Positions 16,938 to 26,493 of a DNA stretch of 42,537 nt are shown here, piece by piece. The position numbers and the translations under genes were made by a program. The stretch lies in the NCBI GenBank assembly GCA_945893075.1, contig CAMDDX010000017.1, positions 1-42,537 of the forward strand. Reading direction: 5' to 3'. Below the pieces are notes generated by a model. That model did no database searches, was not told the DNA's origin, and saw nothing but the letters and a program-made list of their open reading frames with translations. The stretch is from Planctomyces sp. SH-PL62. GTDB taxonomy: Bacteria; Planctomycetota; Planctomycetia; Planctomycetales; Planctomycetaceae. Numbering within the stretch: the stretch's first letter is position 1; every line of letters begins with the position of its first letter.

Positions 16938-18005
16938 ATGCTCTCTCATCGTCGTCTCCCTACGCCTGGCTTCCCGCGCCGCGAGCTGTTTCGGCTCATG
17001 AGCATGCTGATGCTGTTGGTCATCGTGGGAACGCTCATTATGCGGACTCGCGACGCGGCCATGTGGCGCTGGGCCGCGAGCGTCGCGGATGACGAACCGG
17101 CAGCGGCTCCGGTGCCTGCGGACTCCGAAGACGACGGCGACCGCTTTGTTGAGACGCTCGTGACTGGTCCGAACGACCAGCAGCCGTTCGAGCATTCTCA
17201 GGCGGAATACCAATTCCAAGCGATCACCGACAAAGCTCCGAACAACCCCGAAGACATGCCCTCCTACTGGCGGCTGATGCGCTGGAGCATGACGGAATCC
17301 TTCGACGATCTGTGGGCACGTGCTCACAAAGATCGGTACTTCACGCATCTCGGCCAGACTCCAGAAAAACACCGCGGCGAATTGATCGCCATGAAGGTCA
17401 GCCTGCGACGAGCGGTCCGTCATCCGCTGGAAACCAAGAAAAACTCGGCGGGGGTCAAGCAAGTCTACGAGGCGTGGGGTGTCACGGACGAATCGCGAAC
17501 GGGACTGTATTGCCTGCTGTTCTACGATCTGCCTCCGCAATTACCGGTGCGGCCCAGCATCCACGAGCAGGTGCAGTTTGTCGGTTATTTCCTGAAGCTG
17601 ATTTCCTACGAAGACGCGCTCGGCAAGACTCGCTGGGCACCACTGTTGATCGGCCGGCTGCGTTTGCGAGAAAACTCGGCTCAGTTCGCGCAGCGTCAGA
17701 AAGACTCGGAGAATCGTGCTTTGCCGTGGTTTTTGGGGAGTGCCGTGGTGTTCTTCATCGGCTTAGTGTTCTGGACGCGCCGCTATCTCGCCGCCAGCTC
17801 CGTTGCTGGTCTGGAACCTGTGCCAACGGACCACCAAGCCATCGAACACTGGCTGGAAACCGGCGGTGCCGAAACGGCGAGCCTCGAGGATTCCGGCTGG
17901 CAGGATTTCGCGGCCGACGAAACAGATTCTGGTTCTCCGGCCGCTTTACCCAGAATTGATTTCCCGCCCAACTCCGGGGATGCCTCGCCGAGGCCTCCCG
18001 CCTAA
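16938..18005 (+). CDS. Membrane-anchored protein of unknown function in the ExbB/ExbD operon
   Basis: 355 aa from ATG 16938. One membrane helix near the N-terminus (RLMSMLMLLVIVGTLIM) and a second near residue 260 (PWFLGSAVVFFIGLVFW) bracket a mostly polar domain of about 200 residues with many Trp/Tyr positions; the C-terminal tail is Pro/Ser/Glu-rich. I do not recognise the family. The position between exbD and the cyclase-like gene, 8 bp from the former, points to a structural part of the same envelope complex. Confidence 0.75.
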   Translation: MLSHRRLPTPGFPRRELFRLMSMLMLLVIVGTLIMRTRDAAMWRWAASVADDEPAAAPVPADSEDDGDRFVETLVTGPNDQQPFEHSQAEYQFQAITDKAPNNPEDMPSYWRLMRWSMTESFDDLWARAHKDRYFTHLGQTPEKHRGELIAMKVSLRRAVRHPLETKKNSAGVKQVYEAWGVTDESRTGLYCLLFYDLPPQLPVRPSIHEQVQFVGYFLKLISYEDALGKTRWAPLLIGRLRLRENSAQFAQRQKDSENRALPWFLGSAVVFFIGLVFWTRRYLAASSVAGLEPVPTDHQAIEHWLETGGAETASLEDSGWQDFAADETDSGSPAALPRIDFPPNSGDASPRPPA

Positions 18006-18071
18006 TATGTCGCACCTGACCGCGACCATGAGGACGCGGCCCGTCACAGTCATTTGAGATCGAGGTTGATC

Positions 18072-19637
18072 ATGAACAAAGCCGAAGCTCTGAAATTGCT
18101 GATTGGGGAACTCAAAAAGATCCCGCAAAACATTGCTCTGTGGATCAAGACCGATGCCAAGTATTGGGGCATCGCCTTCGGCAGCTTGATTTCCTTTTTA
18201 ATCATCATGGAAGTCTTGATCCCCAATACGGTGCGGAAGGTGTTGGCGGAAGTCGTCTTTTTCGACACCGAGGTGGACCAAGCGGTGGAAGAGTCGCCGA
18301 TCGAACACTTCGAGGTCGGCGAGACCCCCATCGAACCGACGGTGCTCAACACTGAAACGCTAACCGAACCACCAGCCGCCACGATCGAACAAGACGCGCA
18401 GTTCAATGACAGCTCGGCCGTCTTCACGGAAGCTTCGGGCACAACAGCGGCGGGAGCGAACTTCGGCGGCTTAGGCGGTTTTGATGTGACCGCGATTGGT
18501 GCCGGCCCGGCCGTACGTGGTCCCGGAGGAGTCGGAGGCGGTGTTGGCACCACAGATAAAGGCGGATTCAGCAACCGTGCGTCTGGATCGAGAGCGGCGT
18601 CTCTCGCCAGAGATGGTGGCACTGCGGATTCGGAACGAGCGGTCGCGGGCGCATTAAATTGGTTGGCTCGCCATCAAAATTCCGACGGCAGTTGGGGCTG
18701 CACAGGGTTCACCCGCCAGTGCAAAGATCCCAGTTGCTCGGCTCACGCCGCCAAGGCTGGAGCGGACTATCCGATGGCAGCGACCGCGTTCGGTCTTCTG
18801 CCGTTCTTCGCCGGCGGCCAGACGCACAAAACGGCCGGCCCCTATAACAAGGTCATCTACAACGGCCTGCTGTGGATGTCCAAAAACCAAGACCCCAAAA
18901 CCGGTCGCTTGGGTGGCGGCAATATGTACGAGCACGGATTGGCCACGATCGCTGTTTGCGAAGCCTATGGTTTGAGCAAGGATCAAACTCTCAGAAAAGT
19001 GGCTCAAGACGCTGTGGGCTACATTGTGGATGCTCAAAACGATTCCTCGGGAGGCTGGCACTACACCGCGAATCCACCCACGGTGGGCGATACCTCGGTG
19101 GTCGGCTGGCAGTTGATGGGTCTGAAGAGCGCTCAAATGGCAGGCCTGACGGTTCCACCGGCGACGCTCACCAAGTCCAAGAACTTCTTAAAGAGCGTTT
19201 CCAAGGGGAAAGCCGGTGGCCTTTTCTCGTACATGCCGGAAGGGGGACCGACCCCCGCGATGTCCGCAGTCGGCTTGCTCTGTAACCAGTACTCCGGCAT
19301 GAAGCGCACCGACCCGGCGATGATCGAAGGCATGAACTATGTCATGTCCAATCTGGGTGGTGCGAAAAACGATTCCTACTTCCTGTACTACGCCACGCAA
19401 GTGATGCACAACCTGCCGGGGCCAGAATGGGATACCTGGAATCGAAACGCTCGCAAACACCTGATCGGCACGCAGATCAAAGAGGGTTGCGCCGGGGGAA
19501 GCTGGCCCGTCGCTGGTCACACCGCCGGGCCGATCATGGCGACCAGCATCCACGCTCTGACGCTGGAGGTCTACTACCGCTATCTGCCGCTGTACCAGCT
19601 CGACAACAAGAAACAAGCCATGATGCCGGACGAGTAG
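18072..19637 (+). CDS. Membrane-anchored prenyltransferase/squalene-cyclase-repeat protein
   Basis: 521 aa from ATG 18072. About 30 cytoplasmic residues, one membrane helix (YWGIAFGSLISFLIIMEVLI), an acidic Glu/Thr-rich linker, a Gly-rich segment (residues about 130-170) and then an alpha/alpha-toroid domain with repeated QNSDGSWG, NDSSGGWHY and AGGSWP motifs typical of the squalene-cyclase/prenyltransferase repeat fold. The DxDD cyclase motif is not evident, so catalysis is uncertain. The layout (short inside part, one helix, extended linker, outer globular domain) is that of TonB, and the gene lies where tonB sits in exbB-exbD operons. A TonB-like role is my inference. Confidence 0.85.
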   Translation: MNKAEALKLLIGELKKIPQNIALWIKTDAKYWGIAFGSLISFLIIMEVLIPNTVRKVLAEVVFFDTEVDQAVEESPIEHFEVGETPIEPTVLNTETLTEPPAATIEQDAQFNDSSAVFTEASGTTAAGANFGGLGGFDVTAIGAGPAVRGPGGVGGGVGTTDKGGFSNRASGSRAASLARDGGTADSERAVAGALNWLARHQNSDGSWGCTGFTRQCKDPSCSAHAAKAGADYPMAATAFGLLPFFAGGQTHKTAGPYNKVIYNGLLWMSKNQDPKTGRLGGGNMYEHGLATIAVCEAYGLSKDQTLRKVAQDAVGYIVDAQNDSSGGWHYTANPPTVGDTSVVGWQLMGLKSAQMAGLTVPPATLTKSKNFLKSVSKGKAGGLFSYMPEGGPTPAMSAVGLLCNQYSGMKRTDPAMIEGMNYVMSNLGGAKNDSYFLYYATQVMHNLPGPEWDTWNRNARKHLIGTQIKEGCAGGSWPVAGHTAGPIMATSIHALTLEVYYRYLPLYQLDNKKQAMMPDE

Positions 19638-19654
19638 AGTCGTCCGCTCTTTCA

Positions 19655-19717
19655 TCGTAGAATCCGCCGACGGCGGACCTACGTCCGTTCGGCCGGACGT
19701 AGGCGTCCGACCTACGA
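19655..19717. repeat. Palindromic element before the SDR gene
   Basis: A perfect 9-bp stem with a 6-base loop (19679-19702, CTACGTCCG) lies inside a looser outer repeat (CGTAG at 19656 pairing with CTACG at 19712). The right flank supplies the GAGGGG run that could serve as the SDR ribosome site. Confidence 0.8.
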
Positions 19718-19726
19718 GGGGCCAGA

Positions 19727-20548
19727 ATGCCCAGCTTGTCTGGCAAAACGCTGTTCATCACCGGAGCCAGTCGCGGCATCGGTCTTTCAATTGCGCTGCG
19801 AGCCGCCCGCGACGGCGCGAACATCGCCGTGGCTGCGAAAACAACCTTACCCGATCCGCGTTTACCCGGCACAGTTCATTCCGCCGTCGAACAAATCAAC
19901 GCGGCGGGTGGACACGGACTGGCCTGCCCGTGCGATGTGCGCCTCGACGATCAGATTTCCGCCGCCGTGCAGCGAACCGTCGAGACATTCGGCGGCATCG
20001 ACATCCTGGTCAACAACGCCAGTGCGTTGTTCCTCGCAGGAACGCTCGACACGCCCACCAAACGGTTTGATCTGATCCACGCGGTCAACGTGCGCGGAAC
20101 GTTTCTCGCCTCACAAGCCTGTCTGCCGCATCTGAAGCGATCCGCGAATCCGCACATCCTCAACCTCGCGCCGCCGCTGAATATCGAGGCTCGTTGGTTC
20201 GCACCGCACTTGGCCTACAGTCTCTCGAAGTTTGGCATGAGTCTTTGCGTGCTCGGCATGGCCGAAGAGTTTCGCTCGGCTGGCGTCGCGGTCAACGCGT
20301 TGTGGCCGCGCACCGCCATTGCGACCGCCGCTGTTCGCAACCTGTTGGGAGGTGACGACGCTGTTCGCCGTTGTCGTCAGCCGGAGATCGTCGCGGATGC
20401 GGCGTACGCGATCCTCACTCGTCCCAGCCGCGAATTCACCGGCCAATTTCTTCTCGACGAGGATGTGTTACGCGACTCCGGCGTCCGTGACCTGTCGAGC
20501 TACGCCGTCGATCCGAATGCGGAACTGCTGTCCGACTTCTTTGTGTAG
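19727..20548 (+). CDS. Short-chain dehydrogenase/reductase (HSDL2-like)
   Basis: 273 aa. TGASRGIG (residues 12-19) is the nucleotide-binding loop, NNAS the structural motif and YSLSK the catalytic Tyr/Lys. AEEFRSAGVAVNALWPRTAI resembles the HSDL2 type of SDR. In that type the segment before the Tyr reads with a Ser (LSPP), whereas this protein has LAPP, so the usual catalytic Ser may be missing. An NAD(P)H-dependent reaction is likely; the substrate is unknown. Confidence 0.88.
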   Translation: MPSLSGKTLFITGASRGIGLSIALRAARDGANIAVAAKTTLPDPRLPGTVHSAVEQINAAGGHGLACPCDVRLDDQISAAVQRTVETFGGIDILVNNASALFLAGTLDTPTKRFDLIHAVNVRGTFLASQACLPHLKRSANPHILNLAPPLNIEARWFAPHLAYSLSKFGMSLCVLGMAEEFRSAGVAVNALWPRTAIATAAVRNLLGGDDAVRRCRQPEIVADAAYAILTRPSREFTGQFLLDEDVLRDSGVRDLSSYAVDPNAELLSDFFV

Positions 20549-20551
20549 TTG

Positions 20552-20573
20552 CAGGCGAGCCGCCCGCACTACG
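20552..20573. repeat. Solo arm related to the 20840-20909 palindrome
   Basis: CAGGCGAGCCGCCCGC plus ACTACG differs at only two positions from the right arm of the element at 20886-20909. No partner arm is adjacent, so this looks like a half-element left by deletion. Confidence 0.65.
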
Positions 20574-20758
20574 AAAAAGCACATGCCCGGTCGAGCGAGT
20601 TGCGGCATCCCTGCCTAATGAAATCCGCCGTGGTGCCGTGGAGGACTTCAATCGGGGTGAGCGGGATTGAAAACTCTGAGCGAGTCTTCGCGTCTCATTC
20701 TCGAACCGGGCATGCGAGGTGGCTGCCCATGTGGGTTTCTTGATTCGTCTCTCAATTC

Positions 20759-20836
20759 GTCGGAGCGCGTTTTCCGCTCGCGAAACAAAACTTGTCCTCC
20801 TTGACTGCGTCTCGCGAGCGGAAGACGAACTCCGAC
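20759..20836. repeat. 24-bp imperfect inverted repeat
   Basis: Arms 20759-20782 and 20813-20836 pair over 24 bp with three mismatches around a 30-base centre. It sits 3 bp from the next palindrome, a different sequence family. Confidence 0.8.
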
Positions 20837-20839
20837 TTC

Positions 20840-20909
20840 CGTAGCACAGGCGGCTCGCCTGTGTCGCAACGCTTCAACAAATCGGCACAGGCGAGCCGCC
20901 CGTGCTACG
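20840..20909. repeat. 24-bp inverted repeat abutting the mraZ stop
   Basis: Arms 20840-20863 and 20886-20909 match over 24 bp with one mismatch. The right end is immediately next to the mraZ stop codon (20910-20912). Confidence 0.9.
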
Positions 20910-21392
20910 TCACGCCGACAGATCCGTGAACAGTGGCCCAAACTCCGGCATGTCGTGTCGCAACGTCTCCAGCCAAGCGGCCGGATTCCAGATCTCCACA
21001 CAAATCGCCGCGCCGATGATCATCACATCTTGGTTCACCGGCACGTCGAGGAACTCCCGAAAGCCATCCGGGATCAACAGCCGCGAGCGATTCGCCAGCG
21101 TGACTGTCTTTGATCGCGTCGAGAGCAGTCGGCCAAGCCGCTGCACTTCACTCCAGCGAGATTCCATCTTGCCGGCCTGAATCCGCAGCTTGAGGATCGC
21201 GACGCCGTCGTCGATCCGTTTCGTCCAGTCGGCTGCTTTCCAGAGGCTCAGGCATCCGGCCCGTTCTTTCGCCAGGATGCAGTTGCCATCGGAATCCGCC
21301 ACCAGCTCCGCCATTTCGGGCGGCAGCGTGATTCGGAAGCGATCGTCGATCGTCCGCCGCGCCTCGCCAGTGATGAAGGTGTTCACAGCCAT
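20910..21392 (-). CDS. mraZ: MraZ-like transcriptional regulator (orphan)
   Basis: 160 aa from ATG 21392. The N-terminal [19 protein letters not shown] block and the second [17 protein letters not shown] block are the two SpoVT/AbrB-like halves of MraZ, which forms a ring-shaped DNA-binding oligomer and represses the division/cell-wall cluster in other bacteria. Here no mraW, ftsI, mur or other division gene is adjacent. Class Planctomycetia lacks FtsZ, so its targets would have to differ. A sigma-70-like promoter ends about 8 bp before the ATG, suggesting a leaderless mRNA. The family call is strong; function here is unknown. Confidence 0.85.
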   Translation of the reverse strand: MAVNTFITGEARRTIDDRFRITLPPEMAELVADSDGNCILAKERAGCLSLWKAADWTKRIDDGVAILKLRIQAGKMESRWSEVQRLGRLLSTRSKTVTLANRSRLLIPDGFREFLDVPVNQDVMIIGAAICVEIWNPAAWLETLRHDMPEFGPLFTDLSA

Positions 21393-21399
21393 GTCTGCG

Positions 21400-21428
21400 A
21401 TACTATTGGGCCTCAAACCCACATTCAA
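21400..21428 (-). promoter_or_regulatory. mraZ promoter (-35 TTGAAT, -10 TAGTAT)
   Basis: On the minus strand TTGAAT (21428-21423) and TAGTAT (21405-21400) have a 17-bp spacer. A start 6-8 bases downstream of the -10 would be at or within 2 bases of the A of the ATG (21392), so the transcript would be leaderless. It also argues against an upstream translation start. The rest of 21393-21652 shows no gene. Confidence 0.55.
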
Positions 21429-21652
21429 TCAGTTTTCAAAGATCAATTGGGCAAGTTTTCCACCCGATAAGGCGGAGACATTACCGGCCTCGCTATTCAA
21501 CCGCAAACAAAAAATCCCCCCAATCGGAAAAATTCGTGTGACCGCACAGGGGATGGTGACATGGCCAATCACGTCGCCAGGCTCACTCACTGGCGAGCGT
21601 GTCGAATCCTCGGACAATGCGCGGGCCTTTTCCGATTGTCAGTGAGGTCCGA

Positions 21653-23074
21653 ATGTCGTCCGACATGTTGTCACGTCTGCCACCGGTTCAAGACCTGTTG
21701 AGTCACCTGACCGTCGAACCGCTCATCGTGGAGCATGGCCGCGAGGTGGTGCTTGGCTGGGTACGCGAAGTTCTCGATGAGACACGGCAGCGATTCAGTC
21801 CGTCGAATGGCGCGTCCAACAGTGAACTAACTCCACAAGCATCGCTCGACCGCGCCGGGTGGACGAAGTTGCTGGCAGAGCAAGTGCAACAGCAAGCTCG
21901 GACTGCTGACCAGCAGCAACTCAGCCGAGTCATCAACGCGACCGGAGTTGTGCTGCACACTGGATTGGGTCGCGCGCCGTTGTCGGCCGCCGCTCGGCAA
22001 GCGCTGAGCGAACTCGGCGGACACTGCAACGTCGAAGTCGATCTCGCAACGGCCGAGCGGCGGTATCGTGGGCATCAGTTGGAGGCAACATTCCGCGCGC
22101 TAACTGGCTGCGAGGATGTGCTGATCGTCAACAACAACGCGGCCGCGACCTTGTTGACTCTGCAAGCGCTCTGTGCGGGACGTGAGGTCGTCATCTCGCG
22201 CGGACAACTGATCGAGATTGGCGGTTCGTTTCGGTTGCCGGAGATCTTCTCGCTCAGCGGCGCGGTGTTGCGTGAAATCGGCACGACGAATCGCACGCAT
22301 GTCAGTGACTATCAGGCAGCGATCACTGCCAACACGGCGGCGATCATGCACGTGCATCCGTCGAACTACCGCGTGATCGGCTTCAGCGAGACGCCGGCGA
22401 TTGAAGACCTCGTGCCGATCGCTCGGAAGCACGGTGTGATTGCGATCGACGACATCGGCAGCGGCGCGCTGGTCGATGTCGCGGACTTCGGACTACCGGC
22501 TGAGCCGACGTTTCAGCAGAGCCTCGCCGCCGGAGCGGATGTTGTGCTCGGAAGCGGCGACAAGCTGCTGGGTGGTCCGCAATGCGGGATCATTCTCGGC
22601 AAACGCGAGGTCGTGGAACGAATCCGGCAGCATCCGCTCGCGCGTGCTGTTCGAGTCGGCAAGCTGACGCTGGCAGCGTTGCAGGCCACACTCGATGCCT
22701 ATCTGCGAGGCACCGCGGCCACCGAGATCCCTACGCTGGCGATGTTGTCGGCATCGGTCGAGTCGTTGCAAACACGTGCTCGGCAGGTCGCGGACGAGAT
22801 GGGCACGTTGCCGGATTGCAGTGTCGAAGTCGCGAATGATACTGCTGCGGTGGGCGGCGGTTCGTTGCCAGGAGTCGATCTGCCGACGGTCGTGTTGCGG
22901 CTACGATCGCGGTCAATGTCGGCCGACGAATTCTCGCGCCGATTTCGGCTGGGTTCGATCCGCGTGTTCGGGCGAATTCAGCAGGACGACGTGCTGCTTG
23001 ATTTGCGGAGCGTGCTGCCGGAAGACGATTCGCGGCTCGCGTTGGCGGTGCGCTGCGCGGTGTCGAATCAGTAA
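21653..23074 (+). CDS. selA: L-seryl-tRNA(Sec) selenium transferase SelA
   Basis: 473 aa, the usual SelA length. SelA converts Ser-tRNA(Sec) to Sec-tRNA(Sec) using selenophosphate and PLP. Visible motifs: VINATGVVLHTGLGRAPLS, NVEVDLATAERRYRG, VNNNAAATLL, and GSGDKLLGGPQCG with the PLP-binding Lys; DDIGSGALVD is the cofactor Asp region. The start at 21653 is preferred to one 18 codons upstream. selB, selC and selD are not in this window. The gene is 93 bp from the next. Confidence 0.94.
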   Translation: MSSDMLSRLPPVQDLLSHLTVEPLIVEHGREVVLGWVREVLDETRQRFSPSNGASNSELTPQASLDRAGWTKLLAEQVQQQARTADQQQLSRVINATGVVLHTGLGRAPLSAAARQALSELGGHCNVEVDLATAERRYRGHQLEATFRALTGCEDVLIVNNNAAATLLTLQALCAGREVVISRGQLIEIGGSFRLPEIFSLSGAVLREIGTTNRTHVSDYQAAITANTAAIMHVHPSNYRVIGFSETPAIEDLVPIARKHGVIAIDDIGSGALVDVADFGLPAEPTFQQSLAAGADVVLGSGDKLLGGPQCGIILGKREVVERIRQHPLARAVRVGKLTLAALQATLDAYLRGTAATEIPTLAMLSASVESLQTRARQVADEMGTLPDCSVEVANDTAAVGGGSLPGVDLPTVVLRLRSRSMSADEFSRRFRLGSIRVFGRIQQDDVLLDLRSVLPEDDSRLALAVRCAVSNQ

Positions 23075-23168
23075 ACACCCGGACGCGAGACGCATCTGCC
23101 ACGAGTGGCTAACCTATCGCCCCGCGCTTGTGGGCGGGCAACTCTTTTTCGACCAGGAGATTTCAGCG

Positions 23169-24143
23169 ATGCGAAGACTAACAGCGATTGTGGCGTCAGC
23201 GATTATGGCCTTTGGAGTTTCGGTGTTCGCCGCGCCGGGCGAAGCCTTCATTGATCCCGAGCAAGCCGGCCCGGACTTCAAAGTTCAGGGGGAGTACGAA
23301 GGAACCATCGGCCAGAAGACGAAATTCGGTGCGCAGGTCATCGCACTGGGCGAAGGCAAGTTCGATGTTGTGTTGCTTCAAAAGGGGTTGCCCGGTGGTC
23401 CGAAGGACGCGGCTTGGGACGGCAAGACAAAGGTGATGCTCAAAGGCGAGACCAAGGACGGCGTCGTCGAACTGTCCGGCACGAACTTCAAAGGGATGAT
23501 CAAAGACGGAGTGCTTAGCGGCACTGCCGAAGAGAACGTGAAGTACGAAGGCAAGAAGGTCGAGCGCAAGTCAGAGACGCTCGGCCTGAAGCCGCCCGCC
23601 GGCGCGATCGTGCTCTTCGACGGCACGAACGTCGATGCCTGGCAGAACGGGAAGATTCAGGAAAGCAATCTGCTGGGGGTCGGCACGCGGACGAAGCAGA
23701 AGTTTGAAGACTTCACGCTGCACCTCGAATTCCGGACGCCCTTTATGCCCAAGGCTCGCGGCCAGGGTCGGGGCAACAGCGGCATGTACCTCGTCGATCA
23801 GTACGAGTGCCAAATCCTCGACTCGTTCGGCCTCTCTGGCGAGAACAACGAATGCGGCGGCATCTACACCGTTGCGAAACCGGCGGTCAACATGTGCTTT
23901 CCGCCGCTGAGCTGGCAAACCTACGACGTCGATTTCCGCTGTGCTCGCTTCGATGCCGAGGGCAAGAAAACCGAAGACGCCGTCACCACCATCAAGCACA
24001 ACGGATTCGTGATCCACGACAAGCTCAAACTGAAAGCCACCCCTGGCGGAGGCCAGAACGAAGAGAAGCCCGGCGCGCTGTACTTCCAAGACCACGGCAA
24101 CCCGGTCCACTTCCGCAACGTCTGGATCGTCGAGAAGAAGTAA
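23169..24143 (+). CDS. Secreted DUF1080 (3-keto-disaccharide hydrolase-like) protein
   Basis: 324 aa. A Sec-type signal (MRRLTAIVASAIMAFGVSVFAAPG) is followed by a repeat-like beta region with GTIGQKTKFGAQ and then, from about residue 140, the DUF1080 concanavalin-like domain (IVLFDGTNVDAW, RGNSGMYLVDQYECQILDS, GALYFQDHGNPVHFRNVWI). Some family members hydrolyse 3-keto-glycosides outside the cytoplasm; the activity of this one is not known. An AGGAG ribosome site precedes the ATG. Confidence 0.88.
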   Translation: MRRLTAIVASAIMAFGVSVFAAPGEAFIDPEQAGPDFKVQGEYEGTIGQKTKFGAQVIALGEGKFDVVLLQKGLPGGPKDAAWDGKTKVMLKGETKDGVVELSGTNFKGMIKDGVLSGTAEENVKYEGKKVERKSETLGLKPPAGAIVLFDGTNVDAWQNGKIQESNLLGVGTRTKQKFEDFTLHLEFRTPFMPKARGQGRGNSGMYLVDQYECQILDSFGLSGENNECGGIYTVAKPAVNMCFPPLSWQTYDVDFRCARFDAEGKKTEDAVTTIKHNGFVIHDKLKLKATPGGGQNEEKPGALYFQDHGNPVHFRNVWIVEKK

Positions 24144-24151
24144 CAGGGCAA

Positions 24152-24214
24152 CATCCGAAACCCGAAATCCGAAACTCGAATTGATTCGGATTTCGGGTTT
24201 CGAGTTTCGGATTT
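24152..24214. repeat. Repeat of CGAAA-type units directly before the adenosyltransferase gene
   Basis: Units of ATCCGAAA, CCCGAA and CTCGAA on the left are mirrored as complements (TTCGGATTTCGGGTTT...) on the right around TTGA. It ends 6 bp before the ATG at 24221, leaving no Shine-Dalgarno sequence. Confidence 0.8.
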
Positions 24215-24220
24215 CTCCAC

Positions 24221-24796
24221 ATGGTCTACCTCAACCGCATCTACACGAAATCGGGCGACGGCGGGCAGACGGGGCTCGGCGACGGGACTCGTGTGCCTAA
24301 GACGCATGTCCGCATCACAGCGTACGGCGGGACAGATGAGTTGAACTCGGTGATCGGCGTCGTGCTGACCACCGAGTTGCCCGATGACGTGCGGCGGCAA
24401 CTGACGCTCATTCAGAACGACTTGTTCGATCTCGGTGGTGACCTGTGCGTACCGGAAACCGACAAGCCGCTTGGCTACGAACCGCTGCGAGTCACCGCGT
24501 CGCAAGTCGAACAGCTTGAGCATTGGATCGACGGCCACAACGAGAAGCTGCAACCGCTGACAAGTTTCATCCTGCCTGGTGGCTCGCCGGCCGCCGCTCA
24601 TTTGCATGTCGCGAGGACCGTCTGCCGCCGTGTCGAGATCGGAGTCCTGCGACTCTCCGAGACCGAGTCGATCAACTCGCAAGTCGCGATCTATTTGAAT
24701 CGTCTTTCGGACCTGCTGTTCGTGCTGGCTCAGGTTTGCAACAACCACGGAGCCGACAATGTCCTGTGGGTGCCGGGAGCCAATCGAAACACCTGA
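24221..24796 (+). CDS. PduO-type cob(I)yrinic acid a,c-diamide adenosyltransferase
   Basis: 191 aa, full length. It transfers the adenosyl group of ATP to cob(I)alamin. The ATP-binding N-terminus YTKSGDGGQTGLGDG, the TDELNSVIG segment, the FILPGGSPAAAHLHVARTVCRRVE motif and YLNRLSDLLFVLAQ are all family signatures. It makes adenosylcobalamin in the cytoplasm; no B12-dependent enzyme is nearby. The start lies directly behind a palindromic element. Confidence 0.94.
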   Translation: MVYLNRIYTKSGDGGQTGLGDGTRVPKTHVRITAYGGTDELNSVIGVVLTTELPDDVRRQLTLIQNDLFDLGGDLCVPETDKPLGYEPLRVTASQVEQLEHWIDGHNEKLQPLTSFILPGGSPAAAHLHVARTVCRRVEIGVLRLSETESINSQVAIYLNRLSDLLFVLAQVCNNHGADNVLWVPGANRNT

Positions 24797-24807
24797 GGCT
24801 CACGAAT

Positions 24808-26376
<1,569 letters not shown>

Positions 26377-26390
26377 TGCTGTCCCTGTCC

Positions 26391-26493
26391 GGCCGATGGC
26401 TGTGGGCTGAAAGCTGATGGCTGTTATCTCAATCCCGATCCGCCAGGAGATTTGAAATGACGGCCATCAGCTTTCAGCTCACAGCCATCAGCC
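26391..26493. repeat. 33-bp inverted repeat with ribosome site and start codon in its loop
   Basis: Arms 26391-26423 and 26461-26493 pair over 33 bp with about three mismatches. The 37-base loop holds the AGGAGA ribosome site and the ATG at 26457, and the right arm is translated as the first codons (MTAISFQLTAISR) of the next protein. The mRNA would present the start in a long-stem hairpin loop. Confidence 0.9.

Larger units (their letters stand above)
20549..20909. other. Repeat-filled intergenic region between SDR and mraZ
   Basis: 361 bp between two convergent genes, with no supportable gene. It holds a solo repeat arm (20552-20573) and two back-to-back palindromes (20759-20836 and 20840-20909), the last abutting the mraZ stop codon. 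Confidence 0.7.

Noticed and set aside
20552..20909. CRISPR array
   Set aside because: The repeats are paired palindromes of different sequences with no regular repeat-spacer order, and no cas genes are present.
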